33,362 nucleotides of DNA from Tissierellia bacterium. Lineage in GTDB: Bacteria; Bacillota; Clostridia; Tissierellales; Peptoniphilaceae. The notes beneath the pieces are model-generated. The model worked only from the letters and a program-made list of their open reading frames with translations, searched no databases and was not told the DNA's origin. The DNA is taken from contig JAAYFG010000140.1 in assembly GCA_012728335.1 (NCBI GenBank), forward strand, positions 1 through 33,362. The letters run 5' to 3'. The translations under genes and the position numbers were made by a program. Positions 32,185-33,362 of the stretch are shown piece after piece (position 1 is the first letter of the stretch; every line of letters starts with the position of its first letter).

Positions 32185-33362
32185 ATGTCAAAAGCAAAAT
32201 TTGAAAGAACGAAACCGCATGTTAATATAGGAACTATTGGTCACGTTGACCATGGTAAAACTACGACGACAGCAGCTATTACATTGGTGTTGAATAAGCG
32301 ATACGGTGGTGGAGAATTTGTTGATTATGCAAATATAGACAAAGCTCCCGAAGAGAGGGAAAGAGGAATTACTATTTCTACTTCTCACGTTGAATACGAA
32401 ACACCGAAAAGACACTACGCACACGTAGACTGTCCAGGTCACGCTGACTACGTTAAAAACATGATTACAGGTGCTGCTCAAATGGACGGCGCTATCTTAG
32501 TAGTAAGTGCTGCAGACGGTCCAATGCCACAAACTAGAGAACATATCGTTCTTGCTAGACAAGTTGGCGTACCAAAAATCGTAGTATTCTTAAACAAAGA
32601 AGACCAAGTTGACGACCCAGAACTAATTGAATTAGTTGAAATGGAAATCAGAGACCTTCTTAACGAATACGAATTTGATGGAGATAATACTCCAATCGTT
32701 GTTGGCTCGGCTCTTAAAGCATTAGAAGAACCTGATGGACCTTGGGGGGATAAAATTGTTGAACTTATGAAAGCGGTAGATGATTATATTCCAGAACCAG
32801 TAAGAGACGTTGACCATCCATTCCTAATGCCAGTGGAAGACGTATTTACTATTACAGGTAGAGGTACAGTTGCAACTGGTAAAGTTGAAAGAGGTAAAGT
32901 TAAAGTTCAAGATGAAGTTGAAATCGTAGGTTTACAAGAAAAAGCTAAAAAAGTAGTAGTAACAGGAGTAGAAATGTTCAGAAAATTATTAGATCAAGCA
33001 GAAGCTGGAGATAATATCGGAGCATTGCTAAGAGGTGTTACTAGAGATGACATAGAAAGAGGTCAAGTATTGGCTGCGCCAGGAACGATTAAACCTCACA
33101 CAAAATTTGAAGGTGAAGTTTATGTTCTAGGTAAAGATGAAGGTGGACGTCATACTCCATTCTTCAACGGATATAGACCACAATTCTATTTCAGAACTAC
33201 TGACGTAACTGGAGATATCCAATTACCAGCAGGAATTGAAATGGTAATGCCAGGAGACAACGCTACATTTACTGTAGAATTAATTACACCAATCGCTATG
33301 GAAGAAGGCGGAAGATTCGCTATTAGAGAAGGTGGAAGAACTGTAGGAGCAGGTGTTGTAAC
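32185..33362 (+). CDS. tuf: Elongation factor Tu (3' end beyond window)
   Basis: The GTPase that delivers aminoacyl-tRNA to the ribosome. 392 codons are present; only about the last five of ~397 are missing. G1 GHVDHGKT (19-26), switch I RGITI (60-64), G3 DCPGH (82-86), G4 NKED (137-140) and G5 GSAL. The RBS AAGGAGGAG is strong. NKED rather than NKCD occurs in some Clostridia/Tissierellia. Base use is more C-rich at third positions than in neighbours (e.g. GAC, AAC, TAC), as expected of a very highly expressed gene. It stands alone after veg, not behind fusA as in the usual str operon, so it may be one of two tuf copies. Confidence 0.98.
   Translation, partial: MSKAKFERTKPHVNIGTIGHVDHGKTTTTAAITLVLNKRYGGGEFVDYANIDKAPEERERGITISTSHVEYETPKRHYAHVDCPGHADYVKNMITGAAQMDGAILVVSAADGPMPQTREHIVLARQVGVPKIVVFLNKEDQVDDPELIELVEMEIRDLLNEYEFDGDNTPIVVGSALKALEEPDGPWGDKIVELMKAVDDYIPEPVRDVDHPFLMPVEDVFTITGRGTVATGKVERGKVKVQDEVEIVGLQEKAKKVVVTGVEMFRKLLDQAEAGDNIGALLRGVTRDDIERGQVLAAPGTIKPHTKFEGEVYVLGKDEGGRHTPFFNGYRPQFYFRTTDVTGDIQLPAGIEMVMPGDNATFTVELITPIAMEEGGRFAIREGGRTVGAGVV

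Noticed and set aside
1-33362. Mobile elements, CRISPR arrays, tRNA or rRNA genes
   Set aside because: No transposase or integrase, regularly spaced repeats, or tRNA/rRNA-like sequence was recognised on reading both strands.

Overview
Overall character. The window is AT-rich and densely coded on both strands. Strong AGGAGG-type ribosome binding sites, frequent TTG/GTG starts, sigma-A promoters and A/T-flanked hairpin terminators indicate a low-GC Firmicute. The gene set fits an anaerobic member of the Tissierellia/Peptoniphilaceae type: Veg, a PyrB-PyrI-PyrK-PyrD cluster, SLH-anchored surface proteins with a distinctive C-terminal tail, and EF-Tu with an NKED guanine-specificity motif. The family assignment is inference. 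No rRNA, tRNA, transposase, phage gene or CRISPR array was recognised, and no gene-free stretch exceeds about 300 bases.

Layout. (1) 1-3610: the end of an M20 peptidase, a pirin, pyrrolidone-carboxylate peptidase, and a purine nucleoside phosphorylase paired with a class II aldolase. (2) 3673-6850: a pyrimidine operon (pyrB-pyrI-pyrK-pyrD) behind a strong promoter and a 125-nt structured leader, closed by a terminator. (3) 6959-9840: a secreted protein with a chlamydial-PMP-like beta-helix, InlB-type repeats and three SLH domains. (4) 9852-10568: a DUF3796-like membrane protein plus an XRE regulator, behind a promoter embedded in a long perfect inverted repeat. (5) 10581-15257, minus strand: a membrane-anchored Ig-like surface protein, a 7TM-type GHKL sensor kinase and a LytTR response regulator, almost without gaps. 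(6) 15532-21715: divergent from (5), two tiny stand-alone receiver-like proteins lacking the phosphoacceptor Asp, followed by a 1743-aa SLH-anchored vWFA/Cna-B adhesin. (7) 21710-26541: a hotdog thioesterase and a small membrane protein (minus), then a plant-type glutamate-cysteine ligase, a glutathionylspermidine-synthase-like ATP-grasp enzyme and a CDF metal exporter (plus). (8) 26636-30124: trkA-trkH potassium uptake with ung coupled behind. (9) 30125-33362: DUF1294, a 55-aa membrane protein, a YitT-family protein, veg behind two tandem consensus promoters, and a monocistronic tuf truncated by the window end.

How the parts fit. Regions 3-6 form a surface-protein island: three large exported proteins, a complete two-component system of the LytTR class, and two degenerate receivers that may act as phosphorylation-independent regulators. 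Regions 1, 2, 7 and 8 are housekeeping (nucleotide metabolism, thiol synthesis, metal and potassium homeostasis, uracil repair).

Most unusual points: an in-frame amber codon at position 4 of the otherwise intact ATP-grasp gene; a YitT gene whose only well-placed start is ATT; the pseudoknot-capable leader before pyrB; the pair of Asp-less receivers next to a giant adhesin; and a pilus-tip-like protein anchored by SLH domains rather than a sortase signal.
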